Shown here: positions 9,119 to 17,962 of the stretch, piece by piece
How positions within the stretch are numbered: position 1 is the first letter of the stretch
How the letters are laid out: every line of letters begins with the position of its first letter
Source: Thermohalobaculum sp039028795
Lineage (GTDB): Bacteria; Pseudomonadota; Alphaproteobacteria; Rhodobacterales; Rhodobacteraceae
Reading direction: 5' to 3'
Length of the DNA: 64,000 nucleotides
NCBI GenBank assembly: GCA_039028795.1
Contig: JBCCHJ010000015.1
Coordinates: 1 to 64,000, forward strand
Made by a program: the position numbers and the translations under genes
Notes under the pieces: generated by a model
Databases searched by the model: none
What the model saw: the letters and a program-made list of their open reading frames with translations, nothing else
What the model was told of the DNA's origin: nothing

Positions 9119-10432
9119 ATGAAAGACCTCACACCGCGACGCGAAGATCTGGACCCGATCGAGATCGCCTCGCGCGATGAAATTGCAGCCGTCCAGATGG
9201 CGCGTCTGAAAAGAGCCGTGACCAATGCTTATGAAAATGTGCCGCATTATAAGACCAAGTTCGATGCAGCAGGCGTGCATCCCGATGATCTGACGAAATT
9301 GGCAGATCTGGCCAAGTTTCCTTTCACGGTGAAATCAGATCTGCGCGATAACTACCCGTTCGGCATGTTCGCCGTACCACGGGATCAGATCGTACGGGTC
9401 CACGCATCTTCTGGCACCACGGGCAAACCGACGGTCGTGGGCTATACGCAGAACGATATCGACGTTTGGGCCGAATGCGTTGCGCGGTCGATGCGTGCAT
9501 CAGGCACCCGGCCCGGCGACCTTGTGCATGTAGCCTATGGTTACGGGTTGTTCACGGGCGGTTTGGGCGCACACTATGGGGCAGAGAAACTAGGCTGCAC
9601 TGTCGTTCCCGTCTCAGGTGGGATGACGGCCCGCCAGGTCACGCTGATCGAGGATTTCAAAGCCTCAACCATTATGATCACGCCATCCTATATGCTGTCG
9701 GTTCTGGATGAATATCGAACCCAAGGCCTGGACCCGCGCGAGTCGCCGCTGCAGGTCGGCATCTTCGGAGCAGAACCCTGGACCAATGCGATGCGCACCG
9801 AAGTGGAAGATGCCTTCGATATGCACGCGGTCGACATCTATGGCCTCAGCGAAATCGTCGGTCCGGGTGTCGCCAACGAATGCGTGGAAACCAAGGACGG
9901 TCTCCATATTTGGGAGGATCACTTCTATCCGGAAGTTATCAACCCTGACACCGGCGAACTCGTTGCGGATGGCGAGATAGGGGAACTGGTCTTCACCACC
10001 CTTTCCAAGGAAGCCATGCCGATTATCCGGTACCGCACGCGGGATCTGACACGCCTGCTGCCTGGGACCGCCCGGTCCATGCGGCGGATGGAGAAGGTCA
10101 CCGGCCGGTCTGACGACATGATGATTGTGCGGGGGGTGAATGTTTTTCCGACCCAGATCGAGGAACAGCTGATGAAGGTGCCGGGTCTGGCCCCGCATTT
10201 TCAGATTGTACTGAGCCGCGAAGGCCGGATGGATGAATTAACTGTGCTGACCGAGGCATTGGAGACCACTGCCGGGGCAGATGCCAGAACGGCGAATGCC
10301 ACGGATCTGGCAGGCAGGATAAAGGATGTTGTCGGCGTGACCGCAAAGATCGACGTGGCTGATCCCGGTGGTGTCGCGCGTTCCCAAGGCAAGGCCGTGC
10401 GTGTCGTGGACAATCGTCCGAAGGAATGTTGA
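9119..10432 (+). CDS. paaK: Phenylacetate-CoA ligase
   Basis: AMP-forming ligase of 437 residues that activates phenylacetate to phenylacetyl-CoA, the first step of the pathway. The ATP-binding P-loop HASSGTTGKP, the IYGLSEIVGPG segment and the C-terminal GRSDDMMIVRGVNVFP hinge are typical of PaaK. It lies 71 bp after the thiolase in the same direction. The ring epoxidase (paaABCDE), paaG and paaZ are not in the window, so either they lie elsewhere or the strain uses these enzymes differently. Confidence 0.9.
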   Translation: MKDLTPRREDLDPIEIASRDEIAAVQMARLKRAVTNAYENVPHYKTKFDAAGVHPDDLTKLADLAKFPFTVKSDLRDNYPFGMFAVPRDQIVRVHASSGTTGKPTVVGYTQNDIDVWAECVARSMRASGTRPGDLVHVAYGYGLFTGGLGAHYGAEKLGCTVVPVSGGMTARQVTLIEDFKASTIMITPSYMLSVLDEYRTQGLDPRESPLQVGIFGAEPWTNAMRTEVEDAFDMHAVDIYGLSEIVGPGVANECVETKDGLHIWEDHFYPEVINPDTGELVADGEIGELVFTTLSKEAMPIIRYRTRDLTRLLPGTARSMRRMEKVTGRSDDMMIVRGVNVFPTQIEEQLMKVPGLAPHFQIVLSREGRMDELTVLTEALETTAGADARTANATDLAGRIKDVVGVTAKIDVADPGGVARSQGKAVRVVDNRPKEC

Positions 10433-10734
10433 TTTCTTTTGTGCAAGGGCTCTGCCCTCGCGCTCCCGAGATATTTATAGCCAAATGAAGAGGACAGGTG
10501 CGGGTACGTCTGACGGCTTGAAACGCCGAAGTTTACGAACCCTTAAAGATACAATTGTATCTATCTGCCTGTTCCGGAACGAACTGATTCCCCCTCGACG
10601 GATAGCGACCTTGAGGGGGCTTGGGATTACGGCAGGCCTGCCGCCCTTGTTTCCCGCTGACCCAGGCGGGTTTGATAAAGAGCCGGACAATACTCCGGCA
10701 CCTTCCCGAAAAGAGAAACATTCAGGCGGATGGC
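10433..10734. other. Gap between convergent paaK and ThDP-enzyme genes
   Basis: About 300 bp without a convincing gene. It contains a possible intergenic repeat element at 10444-10494 and three small hairpins in a row: palindrome 10630-10643, stem 10653-10657/10666-10670 followed by TTT, and stem 10682-10687/10694-10699. These probably end transcription from both sides, but none has a clean T-run. Confidence 0.5.
10444..10494 (+). repeat. Possible Rhodobacterales intergenic repeat element
   Basis: After paaK comes an imperfect hairpin (GCAAGGGC/GCCCTCGC) followed by CTCCCGAGATATTTATAGCC and AAATGAAGA. From memory, similar tails (CCCGAGrTATTT...AAGAAGA) are dispersed in many Roseobacter-group genomes. 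I see only one copy in this window, so repetition is not shown here. Confidence 0.35.
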
Positions 10735-12318
10735 TTAGAACAGCCCTTCGTAAATCCGCCGTGGGATCTCAACTTCGATCAGTGTGAATGTGTCCGCTGA
10801 CAGCGCCTCTGTCAGGGCGGGTCCTGCCTCGCCCGGCGCGCTGACGGTGACGCCATTCCCACCGTATAGTCGCGCCAATCCGGCAAAATCTGTCCGATCG
10901 AAATCGACACCTGCATTCTGCAGACCTGACCGGCGCTGCTTGAGTTCAATCAACGCCAAGGATCGATCGACAAAGACCACGACAACGAGCGGAATGCCGA
11001 GGTTGCGCAGCGTGCCCAGCTCACCCAGGCACATCTCGATCCCGGCATCACCCATGAAGGCAACGGTCGGCGCGTCGGGTTTAGCGAGCTTGAAGCCCAT
11101 TCCCAATGGTAGCGCGCAGCCCATCGTGCAGAGCCCTGTCGACTGAAGGATCGCACGGGGGTGCTTGGCTCGCCATTGTTGGCTGAGCAGGATCCGGTGC
11201 GCGCCAGAGTCGATTGTGATCGTTGTGTCATCCGGGGCAACGGCCAGCATCTCTGCGATCGCCTGATCCGGTCCCCAATCCGTGCGCGCGGCGAATGCCT
11301 CCCAATACGCATCGCGCATGGCGGCCCAGGCGCGCCAGCGCTGGCGTTTTTCACCATCGATCGCGGCCAGCCCTCCGCCCACCGAACAGACCCAGGACTG
11401 CGCGGCATGGTGCATGTCATGATCGTTGGGCGCGTGGGCAAACTCGATCACTTTCGCGGGGTCCCAAGGGTTTTGCCAACCCGTGCGCATTTCGATCGGG
11501 TCATATCCGGCCGAGATAATGCAGTCGGCTTCTTCAAAGATTGGAAGGATCAGCTTGTCCGCTTTCGGGGACAGGCCATGCCCGCCCAGAGACAACGTGT
11601 GATCCTCGGGCAGGATGCCTTTCGCCTTATAGGTCGTCAGCAGCGGGACATTGTGCTTTTCGACAAAGGCGCGGACGGCCTCGGGCCCGCCGGATTCGTT
11701 CAGAACGTCATTGCCAGCCATCATGACCGGGCGTTCCGAAGCCGCGAACAGATCCCGTGCTGCCTCGGCCCCTGCAGGCGCCGTTAAAGCGGCTGCGCCA
11801 TGTGCCCATGCCCTGGGTTCGGGTTGGTCCGCATCGGCTACCCGGATCGGTAAATCGATGTGCACCGGACCTGGCCGTCCCGCGAAGGCAATCCCGATGG
11901 CCTTGTCAATCATCACGTCCACGGCACCGTTCAGTGCTGTGAAGCTGGCTTTGCAGACCTGGCCAAACACCGCAGCATGATCGAAGACCTGGTGGTTGTA
12001 GGACAGAGCATCCGCCGCATCGACACAGCCGGACAGAACGATCAGCGGGACGCGGTCCTGTTCGGCATTCGCCACGACGTTGAAGGCGTTTGCAATCCCA
12101 GGCCCGACTGTCGCGACCAATACTGCTGGGGCGCCGGTCGCGTTCCATGTGCCCTCGGCCATGAACCCCGCCGCGTTTTCGTGCTTGGTCAGAACGAACC
12201 TGATACCTGCCCGTTCCAGCGCATCGATCAGCGTCAGAACCTCGCCGCCTGGGATGCCAAAGGCCATCCGGACCCCCGCATCATAAAGGCGCTTCGCAAT
12301 GATGTCGGCGGCGTTCAT
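10735..12318 (-). CDS. ThDP-dependent acetolactate synthase-like enzyme
   Basis: A 527-residue enzyme with the three domains of the acetolactate synthase/decarboxylase family. The catalytic Glu47 lies in KHENAAG, and the ThDP/Mg motif starts at GDAGIEM and runs to the VVVFVDRS region. An Asp stands where the family often has Asn. The specific substrate cannot be told: this family includes acetolactate synthase, 2-oxoacid decarboxylases and related lyases. No regulatory subunit gene (ilvN) follows, which argues against the biosynthetic synthase. A good ribosome site (aggag) precedes the ATG at 12318. Confidence 0.8.
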   Translation of the reverse strand: MNAADIIAKRLYDAGVRMAFGIPGGEVLTLIDALERAGIRFVLTKHENAAGFMAEGTWNATGAPAVLVATVGPGIANAFNVVANAEQDRVPLIVLSGCVDAADALSYNHQVFDHAAVFGQVCKASFTALNGAVDVMIDKAIGIAFAGRPGPVHIDLPIRVADADQPEPRAWAHGAAALTAPAGAEAARDLFAASERPVMMAGNDVLNESGGPEAVRAFVEKHNVPLLTTYKAKGILPEDHTLSLGGHGLSPKADKLILPIFEEADCIISAGYDPIEMRTGWQNPWDPAKVIEFAHAPNDHDMHHAAQSWVCSVGGGLAAIDGEKRQRWRAWAAMRDAYWEAFAARTDWGPDQAIAEMLAVAPDDTTITIDSGAHRILLSQQWRAKHPRAILQSTGLCTMGCALPLGMGFKLAKPDAPTVAFMGDAGIEMCLGELGTLRNLGIPLVVVVFVDRSLALIELKQRRSGLQNAGVDFDRTDFAGLARLYGGNGVTVSAPGEAGPALTEALSADTFTLIEVEIPRRIYEGLF

Positions 12319-12447
12319 CGATTTGATCTCCTGAGGATTTGAGGTGAGCGCCAGAACAGGCAGGCAAACAATATGCGGTCATTTTTCAAAAGCGAAACGA
12401 GATCTTCGCACCTTCGTTGTCAGAAATTCTAACAGAAAGATTCGGCC

Positions 12448-12987
12448 TCAATCCCCTTCGAATTCGCAAAGCACATGCAGGTCGATCCCCATCTCCCGCA
12501 TTTTGGCAGACCCCCCCAGGTCCGGCAGATCGACCACAAAGGCGGCGGCGACAATCTCTCCGCCCAGGTGCTCAATCAGCTTAACTCCTGCCTCGGCAGT
12601 GCCGCCGGTGGCCAGCAAGTCATCGATCAGCAGAACCCGTGCACCGCCTGGCAGGGCATCTTCGTGGATTTCCATTTCAGCTTCGCCGTATTCCAGCGTG
12701 TAGCTGACTTTGATTGTCGAGCCCGGCAGCTTGCCCGCCTTGCGGATTGGAACAAAGGGCAGGCCCAGTTTATAGGCGACGCCGCCGCCCAGGATGAACC
12801 CGCGGGCATCCATACCGACGACGACATCTAATCCCTCGGCGGTATACGGGTTGGCCAGGCCATCGACCGCCAGGCGAAAGCCGGTTGCATCGTTAAACAG
12901 GGTCGTGACATCCCTGAATTGCACGCCGGGCACTGGGAAGTCGGGGATCGTCCGGATGTATTCACGGACCGTCTTGGTTGGATGCAT
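12448..12987 (-). CDS. apt: Adenine phosphoribosyltransferase
   Basis: Converts adenine and PRPP to AMP in the cytosol. FPVPGVQFRDVTTLF near the N-terminus and the PRPP-binding loop VLLIDDLLATGGTAEA are diagnostic. The ATG at 12987 gives 179 residues, the usual length; the frame runs upstream to a TTG at 13044 that would add an unsupported extension. The nearby mtnP makes adenine, so together they salvage the purine of methylthioadenosine. Confidence 0.92.
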   Translation of the reverse strand: MHPTKTVREYIRTIPDFPVPGVQFRDVTTLFNDATGFRLAVDGLANPYTAEGLDVVVGMDARGFILGGGVAYKLGLPFVPIRKAGKLPGSTIKVSYTLEYGEAEMEIHEDALPGGARVLLIDDLLATGGTAEAGVKLIEHLGGEIVAAAFVVDLPDLGGSAKMREMGIDLHVLCEFEGD

Positions 12988-13049
12988 GGGAACCGTCCTG
13001 CAAGTCTGTGGCTCAGCCATAGCGTTGCAGGCCGGTAAAGACAATCGAA

Positions 13050-13070
13050 AGGCCGCTGGGTTAGCGGCCT
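13050..13070 (-). terminator. Rho-independent terminator after the dehydratase gene
   Basis: An 8-bp stem (13050-13057 with 13063-13070) with a GGGTT loop region. On the minus strand it is followed by TTTCGATTGTCTTT. It separates the dehydratase gene from apt. Confidence 0.7.
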
Positions 13071-13091
13071 AGCACTGGCGGTGTGCGCCGG

Positions 13092-14063
13092 TCAGGTCAG
13101 TGTGCTTTGATCCGTCAGCACCTCGGCAAAGAGATCTGTATCGATATTCCCGCCGGAGAGGATCAAGCCGACCTTCTTGCCGGCGAGTGCCTCGCGTTCT
13201 TGTAGGCAGCCCGCCAATGGCGCAGCGCCTGCTCCTTCGGCCACGTTGTGAGTGTCGGAATAGTAGATCCGCATGGCTTCGCCGATCTCTTCGTCATTGA
13301 CGCGGAGCACCCGAGCGGCCCCACCGACAATGATATCGATCGGTTCTTGCCATGGGCTTCGGCAATCCATGCCATCAGCCAGAACCGTTTTGGTCGATTT
13401 GGTCGGGACGATCCGCTTTGCTTCGAAGCTTTGCGCATAGGCATCCGCCCCGGACGAGACGACGCCGACAATCTCGGTATCCAATCCAAGCAAATCGCGG
13501 ACCTGGATCAGCCCGCAAATCCCGGATCCCATTCCAATCGGCGCATAGATGACGTCCAGGCCGTCGACCTTCCGGAAAAACTCCAGGGCATAGGTGGCAA
13601 CGCCGCGGACGAGCAAATCGTGGAAAGGCCCGATCAGATGCAGCCCATTTTCTTCTGCGCGGCGCACGGCTTCCTGTCGCGAATCCTCGAAGTCCTGGCC
13701 GATCAGTTCAACATTCGCACCCCAGGCGCGCATGGCCCGGACCTTCTCAACCGAATTGTTCGTGGGGCACAGCACCGTGACGGGGACGCCATATACCCGC
13801 GCCGCATAGGGGATCGACTGTCCATGATTGCCCCGCGTCGCCGTAACGATTCCGGGGCAATCCGGCTGGGTTCGCATCAAATGATCCAGATAAACCAAGC
13901 CGCCGCGGACTTTAAACGCGCCGGTCGGCGTGTGGTTTTCATGTTTGACCCAAACCTCGGATCCGACCCTGTCCGAAATCAGCGGCCAGTTGAATTGCGG
14001 GGTCGCAGGCATGTGCTGATAGACCAGCGACGCCGCGATCTCCAACTCCTCTAGCGTAAACAT
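13092..14063 (-). CDS. PLP-dependent threonine/serine dehydratase-like protein
   Basis: Fold-type II PLP enzyme of 323 residues without a C-terminal ACT domain. The Schiff-base Lys51 lies in TGAFKVRGG, and TRGNHGQS is the substrate/Asn loop. The phosphate-binding glycine loop reads GMGSGICG, not the usual GGGGL, so the subfamily is divergent. Likely reactions are deamination of L-threonine or L-serine, but racemase or hydroxyaspartate-type activities occur in this family. A second homologue lies at 36583-37560. A terminator follows it. Confidence 0.8.
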   Translation of the reverse strand: MFTLEELEIAASLVYQHMPATPQFNWPLISDRVGSEVWVKHENHTPTGAFKVRGGLVYLDHLMRTQPDCPGIVTATRGNHGQSIPYAARVYGVPVTVLCPTNNSVEKVRAMRAWGANVELIGQDFEDSRQEAVRRAEENGLHLIGPFHDLLVRGVATYALEFFRKVDGLDVIYAPIGMGSGICGLIQVRDLLGLDTEIVGVVSSGADAYAQSFEAKRIVPTKSTKTVLADGMDCRSPWQEPIDIIVGGAARVLRVNDEEIGEAMRIYYSDTHNVAEGAGAAPLAGCLQEREALAGKKVGLILSGGNIDTDLFAEVLTDQSTLT

Positions 14064-14224
14064 ACCTTCTCCCAGGCCAGATCTTTCCGATAAGGCGCAA
14101 TTGAACTCAGGTTTTCATAGTTTTTGTGACGCTACTAATATGAGCATCACGACTTCGCTCAGCCTAGACTAATTCGCGCAGGAAAACAGTACGAAGTCTG
14201 TGTGCTGGCCAAAACAGCAGATTT

Positions 14225-14251
14225 GGCGCCGGGTCAAATGTCCCCGGCGCC
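14225..14251 (-). terminator. Terminator of the flavin reductase-mtnP-SDR unit
   Basis: A perfect 9-bp GC-rich stem (14225-14233 with 14243-14251) about 25 bases after the SDR stop codon. On the minus strand it is followed by AAATCTGCTGTTTT, a poor but T-containing tail. Confidence 0.6.
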
Positions 14252-14276
14252 GAGTTGCAGATCGGTAAGATAGCGG

Positions 14277-14984
14277 TCAGGACAGCAACAATCCGCCATC
14301 CACATCGATTGTCGTGCCGGTGATGAACTCGTTCTGGACCGCGAAGACAATCGCCTGCGCGATCTCATCGGCCTGACCCGCACGTGGAATAAGGTGGTCG
14401 GCAGTCATATTTTTATATAGATCGCGGCGTGCTTTGCCTTTCAGCGGCACCATGGGCGTGTCGATGAATCCAGGGGCGACGACGTTGATGCGCTTGGGCG
14501 TAAGTTCCGGCGCGACACCGCGCACGAATTGTTCCACTGCACCACCGACCGAGCCGATGGCGATCTGCCCCGGTTTGATCTTCCGCGCCGGAGAACCCGA
14601 AACCAGAACGATGCAGCCGTTTTTGGAGAGATGCCGCGCGCCATGGCGCACCACATTCGCATAGCCCCACATCTTGGCGAAGCTACCCTTGAAGCCTTCC
14701 ATGTCCATCTTCAAGAACGGGCCCACGGCGCGGTCACCGCCGGTCGCCGCCGAAATCAACACGTCAAACGGTGCCTGTTCCTTCAAGAATGCGGCCACGG
14801 CCTTTTCATCGGTCGCATCGCATTGGGCCAGCTTCACACCGCGCGGTGGTTTGCCTGCCTTTGAAGGGTCACGGCTGACGGCGACGACTTTCGCCCTCAG
14901 TTTTGCAAGTTGCTCTGCAGCGGCCAGCCCGATGCCGGACGTTCCTCCAAACAGGATGACCTTCTTGCCTTTGACGTCGTACAT
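14277..14984 (-). CDS. SDR-family protein lacking the catalytic Tyr and Lys
   Basis: A 235-residue classical-SDR fold. The dinucleotide loop GGTSGIG (13-19) is intact, and APGFIDTP is the usual C-terminal landmark. At the active site the YxxxK pair is replaced: in IAIGSVGGAVEQF the expected Tyr is Ile143 and the expected Lys is Gly147, while serines remain at 129/131. Normal SDR hydride chemistry is therefore doubtful; some SDR subfamilies with similar changes exist. The start is the ATG at 14984 behind a gggag site, not an upstream TTG. It lies downstream of mtnP on the same strand. Confidence 0.8.
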   Translation of the reverse strand: MYDVKGKKVILFGGTSGIGLAAAEQLAKLRAKVVAVSRDPSKAGKPPRGVKLAQCDATDEKAVAAFLKEQAPFDVLISAATGGDRAVGPFLKMDMEGFKGSFAKMWGYANVVRHGARHLSKNGCIVLVSGSPARKIKPGQIAIGSVGGAVEQFVRGVAPELTPKRINVVAPGFIDTPMVPLKGKARRDLYKNMTADHLIPRAGQADEIAQAIVFAVQNEFITGTTIDVDGGLLLS

Positions 14985-15060
14985 GATTTCACTCCCAATG
15001 ATTGGTGGGCGGATCGCCCAAGATGTGGTTTTCATTGCGTGCGCGTCGCGCACTATTTTC

Positions 15061-15933
15061 TCAGTTCAGAACCCGTCCCGCGACGGCGTCCAGCTTTTTC
15101 ATCAGGTCCGGGTCCCGCTTTTCCGGGGCGGTGATGATGGCGAATTCCAGCGCACGGTCACAACCTTCTGGGCAGGGCATCTCTCGCCCCTTCAGCATCG
15201 GCACGACCCGTTTGATCAAACGCCGGGCTTTATCGCCGTTGCCTTCCATAACCTTCAGGATGGCATTGATATCCACCTCGCCATGGTCGGGGTGCCAACT
15301 GTCATAGTCGGTGACCATCGCGACAGTGGCATAACAAATCTCTGCCTCGCGGGCCAACTTAGCCTCGGGCATGTTGGTCATGCCAATCACGTCACAGCCC
15401 CAGTGCTCGCGGTACATTTTCGATTCCGCCAGCGACGAAAACTGCGGCCCCTCCATGGCCAGATAACAGCCGCCGACATGGTGCGGGACGTCGGCTTTCG
15501 ATGCGGCCTCGGCCAAAACCCCTTGCAGCCGCGCACATATCGGATGCGCCATCGACACATGCGCGACACAGCCCGTGCCGAAGAACGACTTTTCCCGATT
15601 GACTGTGCGGTCGATGAACTGGTCAATCATCACGAAATCGCCGGGCGCCATCTCTTCGCGAAACGAGCCACATGCAGAGATCGAGATGATGTCCGTGACG
15701 CCCAGGCGTTTCAGCGCATCAATGTTGGCGCGGTAATTGATGGTGGTGGGCGAATGGACGTGACCACGGCCATGCCGAGGCAGGAAAACCATGTTCACGC
15801 CATCCAATGTTCCGGTCAGAACCTGGTCCGATGGCTCGCCCCACGGGCTTTTGACTGTAACCCACTCTGCATCCTTTAGCCCCTCGATCTGATAGAGCCC
15901 GGACCCGCCGATCACTGCAATTTTTTCATCCAT
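15061..15933 (-). CDS. mtnP: S-methyl-5'-thioadenosine phosphorylase
   Basis: Cleaves methylthioadenosine with phosphate to adenine and methylthioribose-1-phosphate, linking SAM use to adenine and methionine salvage. IGGSGLY (phosphate site), FLPRHGRGH, SACGSFRE, CYLAMEGPQFSS and MTDYDSWH-type segments fit MtnP of 290 residues. The ATG at 15933 behind cggag is chosen. It overlaps the 3' end of the upstream flavin reductase gene by 22 bp, so the two are cotranscribed. Confidence 0.92.
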   Translation of the reverse strand: MDEKIAVIGGSGLYQIEGLKDAEWVTVKSPWGEPSDQVLTGTLDGVNMVFLPRHGRGHVHSPTTINYRANIDALKRLGVTDIISISACGSFREEMAPGDFVMIDQFIDRTVNREKSFFGTGCVAHVSMAHPICARLQGVLAEAASKADVPHHVGGCYLAMEGPQFSSLAESKMYREHWGCDVIGMTNMPEAKLAREAEICYATVAMVTDYDSWHPDHGEVDINAILKVMEGNGDKARRLIKRVVPMLKGREMPCPEGCDRALEFAIITAPEKRDPDLMKKLDAVAGRVLN

Positions 15934-16556
15934 GATTCTGACTCCGGACGTTGCATTTCCCAGCGATCGGTAACGGTGGTGTAGTCCATATACCCCATAC
16001 GCGCGACAGGGTTGTAGGAAAGCACATCCAACAGTCCATTTTTCAGGAACTCTTCGCGGACATGGACGCCGACGACTTCGCCGATCACGACCAAGTTCAT
16101 CCAACCTTCCTTCCAAGCGGGCAGATCGACCACCTGGTGGGTCCGGCATTCCAGAACGGCCGGTGCGTCGGCCACATGCGGGCACTTCACGGCAACGCCA
16201 TCGCCCTTGGCCAGGCCTGCCTTCTCGAATTCATCGACACCGGCATCGAAGGCCTCGGTCGAAACGTTCATGGCGTCCTTTAAAGCTTGAGAGACCAAGG
16301 AACATGCGAACTCGCCCGTCTCCTTGCAATTGGTCACGGTATCCTTGACCAGTTCGCCGCCAGGCTTTTTCGGCCCGGTCTGGGCGAACATCACATATGG
16401 CGGCTGGTCGCCGCAGCCGTTGAAAAAGGAATAAGGCGCCAGGTTCGCCCGGCCTTCGGTGTCCAGGGTCGAAACCCAACCGATGGGCCTTGGGGCGACA
16501 ATGGCCTTGAAAGGATCATGGGGAAGGCCATGGCCATCCTGAGGTCGATAGAACAT
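15912..16556 (-). CDS. Flavin reductase-like FMN-binding protein
   Basis: A 214-residue FMN-binding split-barrel protein. APRPIGWVSTLD..GRANLAPYSFF and the ETGEF(A)CSLV region are the usual flavin-binding landmarks. Members reduce flavin with NAD(P)H or act on flavin-linked substrates; the partner is unknown. A strong aaggag site precedes the ATG at 16556. It is the first gene of a unit with mtnP and the SDR. Confidence 0.82.
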   Translation of the reverse strand: MFYRPQDGHGLPHDPFKAIVAPRPIGWVSTLDTEGRANLAPYSFFNGCGDQPPYVMFAQTGPKKPGGELVKDTVTNCKETGEFACSLVSQALKDAMNVSTEAFDAGVDEFEKAGLAKGDGVAVKCPHVADAPAVLECRTHQVVDLPAWKEGWMNLVVIGEVVGVHVREEFLKNGLLDVLSYNPVARMGYMDYTTVTDRWEMQRPESESWMKKLQ

Positions 16557-16693
16557 GGCATCTCCTTCTGGCGCCTTTGACCTCCCTTGCATCCAACCGA
16601 ATGGGGGAAATTGCAAGGGACCGCATCGAATGGTGTCGTCTATTTTGCTTTTGCCCGCGGCTAGGCTTATTGCCAAAGCTCACAAAGTGCCCA

Positions 16694-17227
16694 GTGACGG
16701 ACGTGGCCGACGCCGAGATGTTTCGATTGATGCAAGAGACGCCCTCTGACGGGCTCGAGGTCGAATGGTTGCTGGATCTGGCTTTCGCACCTGGGCGCGG
16801 GGCACTGTCATCCTATCAGTTGCGGCAAGGCACGCCGCCGATCCGGGAACTTTGTTTGATTGCCCGGGACGAATATGATGTTGTCGCGGGCTGCATTCGG
16901 TTTTGGCCGGTCGTCATCGGGGATGCCCAAGATGAGGCGCTTCTGCTGGGGCCGATCGCGGTGCACCCGACGCGCCAGGGCGAAGGCCTGGGTGCGCTTT
17001 TGATCGGAGAGTCGCTGGCGCTTGCAAAGGACCATGGCTGGATGCGGGTTCTTCTGGTTGGCGATCAACCCTATTACGACCGCTTCGGATTTTCCGCAGG
17101 ACTCACAACTAAATTGAACTTCCCGAAACCCTTTGATCCTGCGCGTCTCTTGGGGAAAGAGCTGTCGCCGGACGCATTTAAGTTCTGTTCGGGATTGGTA
17201 CAGGCGTGGAAAAACGCACAACCTTAA
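16694..17227 (+). CDS. GNAT-family N-acetyltransferase
   Basis: A GNAT protein of 177 residues from the GTG at 16694. The acetyl-CoA loop reads RQGEGLGALL after the strand LGPIAVHP, and YYDRFGF is the common C-terminal segment. The opening EWLLDLAFAPGR resembles a Roseobacter subgroup of unknown substrate. The start is uncertain: the ATG at 16718 and an upstream TTG at 16577 are alternatives, and the latter would overlap the promoter of the divergent flavin reductase gene. Confidence 0.72.
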   Translation: MTDVADAEMFRLMQETPSDGLEVEWLLDLAFAPGRGALSSYQLRQGTPPIRELCLIARDEYDVVAGCIRFWPVVIGDAQDEALLLGPIAVHPTRQGEGLGALLIGESLALAKDHGWMRVLLVGDQPYYDRFGFSAGLTTKLNFPKPFDPARLLGKELSPDAFKFCSGLVQAWKNAQP

Positions 17228-17465
17228 CGCGATTCTGAGATCAGATTGGTTGCTGAACTTAGAGATTACGTAAAGTCAACTTAGAAATATTGCGATCTGC
17301 CTCAGAATTGCCAATGTAATGTTTGCATGTGCGAAAAAAACCGTGTAATCGACAATTGAAAACAACAAGGACAGGCATACTTGTACGAAATCGCGGGTCG
17401 GATTGAAGACCGCTTTCGGGCTAGTTTGTTATCCCCCCAGTGACTATGAACAAAAGGACAGCTAA

Positions 17466-17882
17466 ATGAGCGACGACAATATTGAACATGGCGATCTTCT
17501 GGAACTAACCTCGGATATCGTTGCAGCGCATGTCTCGAATAATCCAGTTCCATTGGGCGAACTGCCCGGTCTGATCGAAACTGTGTTCGGAACGCTCTCG
17601 ACCCTCAGCAGACCGCCTGTAGAACCAGAGGTTGAGTTGAAACCTGCTGTTCCGATCAAGAAGTCGATCACCAACGACTACATCATTTGTCTGGAAGACG
17701 GCAAAGAACTGAAGATGCTGAAGCGGCATCTTAAGACAGCATATAACATGACGCCGGAAGATTACCGTGCAAAATGGAAATTGCCGCACGACTATCCGAT
17801 GGTGGCGCCGGCCTATGCCAAGAAACGCCAGCAGTTGGCGAAAAAGATCGGCTTGGGCCGCAAACCAAAGGGCAAAAAATAA
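17466..17882 (+). CDS. MucR/Ros-family transcriptional regulator
   Basis: A 138-residue regulator with the prokaryotic zinc-finger domain. The segment YIICLEDGKELKMLKRHL continues to MTPEDYRAKW, and the tail is Lys/Arg-rich (KKIGLGRKPKGKK). MucR/Ros proteins bind AT-rich DNA and control exopolysaccharide, motility, cell cycle or virulence genes in alphaproteobacteria, often with autorepression. The 238-bp upstream gap is AT-rich, consistent with such control (inference). An aggaca site precedes the ATG. Confidence 0.88.
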   Translation: MSDDNIEHGDLLELTSDIVAAHVSNNPVPLGELPGLIETVFGTLSTLSRPPVEPEVELKPAVPIKKSITNDYIICLEDGKELKMLKRHLKTAYNMTPEDYRAKWKLPHDYPMVAPAYAKKRQQLAKKIGLGRKPKGKK

Positions 17883-17917
17883 CAACGATTGCCTGGCCTT
17901 TGGGCCTTAGATAGAAG

Positions 17918-17937
17918 GGCGGCCTAAGCGCCGCCCT
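17918..17937 (+). terminator. Terminator after the mucR-type gene
   Basis: A 7-bp GC stem (17918-17924 with 17931-17937), extended by flanking AA/TT and followed by TTTTG. It separates the regulator from miaB. Confidence 0.8.
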
Positions 17938-17962
17938 TTTGCGTTGGACCGAATAGCCGTCG

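Noticed and set aside
10368..10787. Plus-strand ORF over the end of paaK and the following gap
   Set aside because: It overlaps paaK in another frame, lacks a ribosome site and crosses hairpin-rich intergenic DNA.
15934..16185. N-terminal extension of mtnP
   Set aside because: The open frame upstream overlaps the flavin reductase gene and is Arg/Gly-rich nonsense; MtnP normally begins at the chosen ATG.
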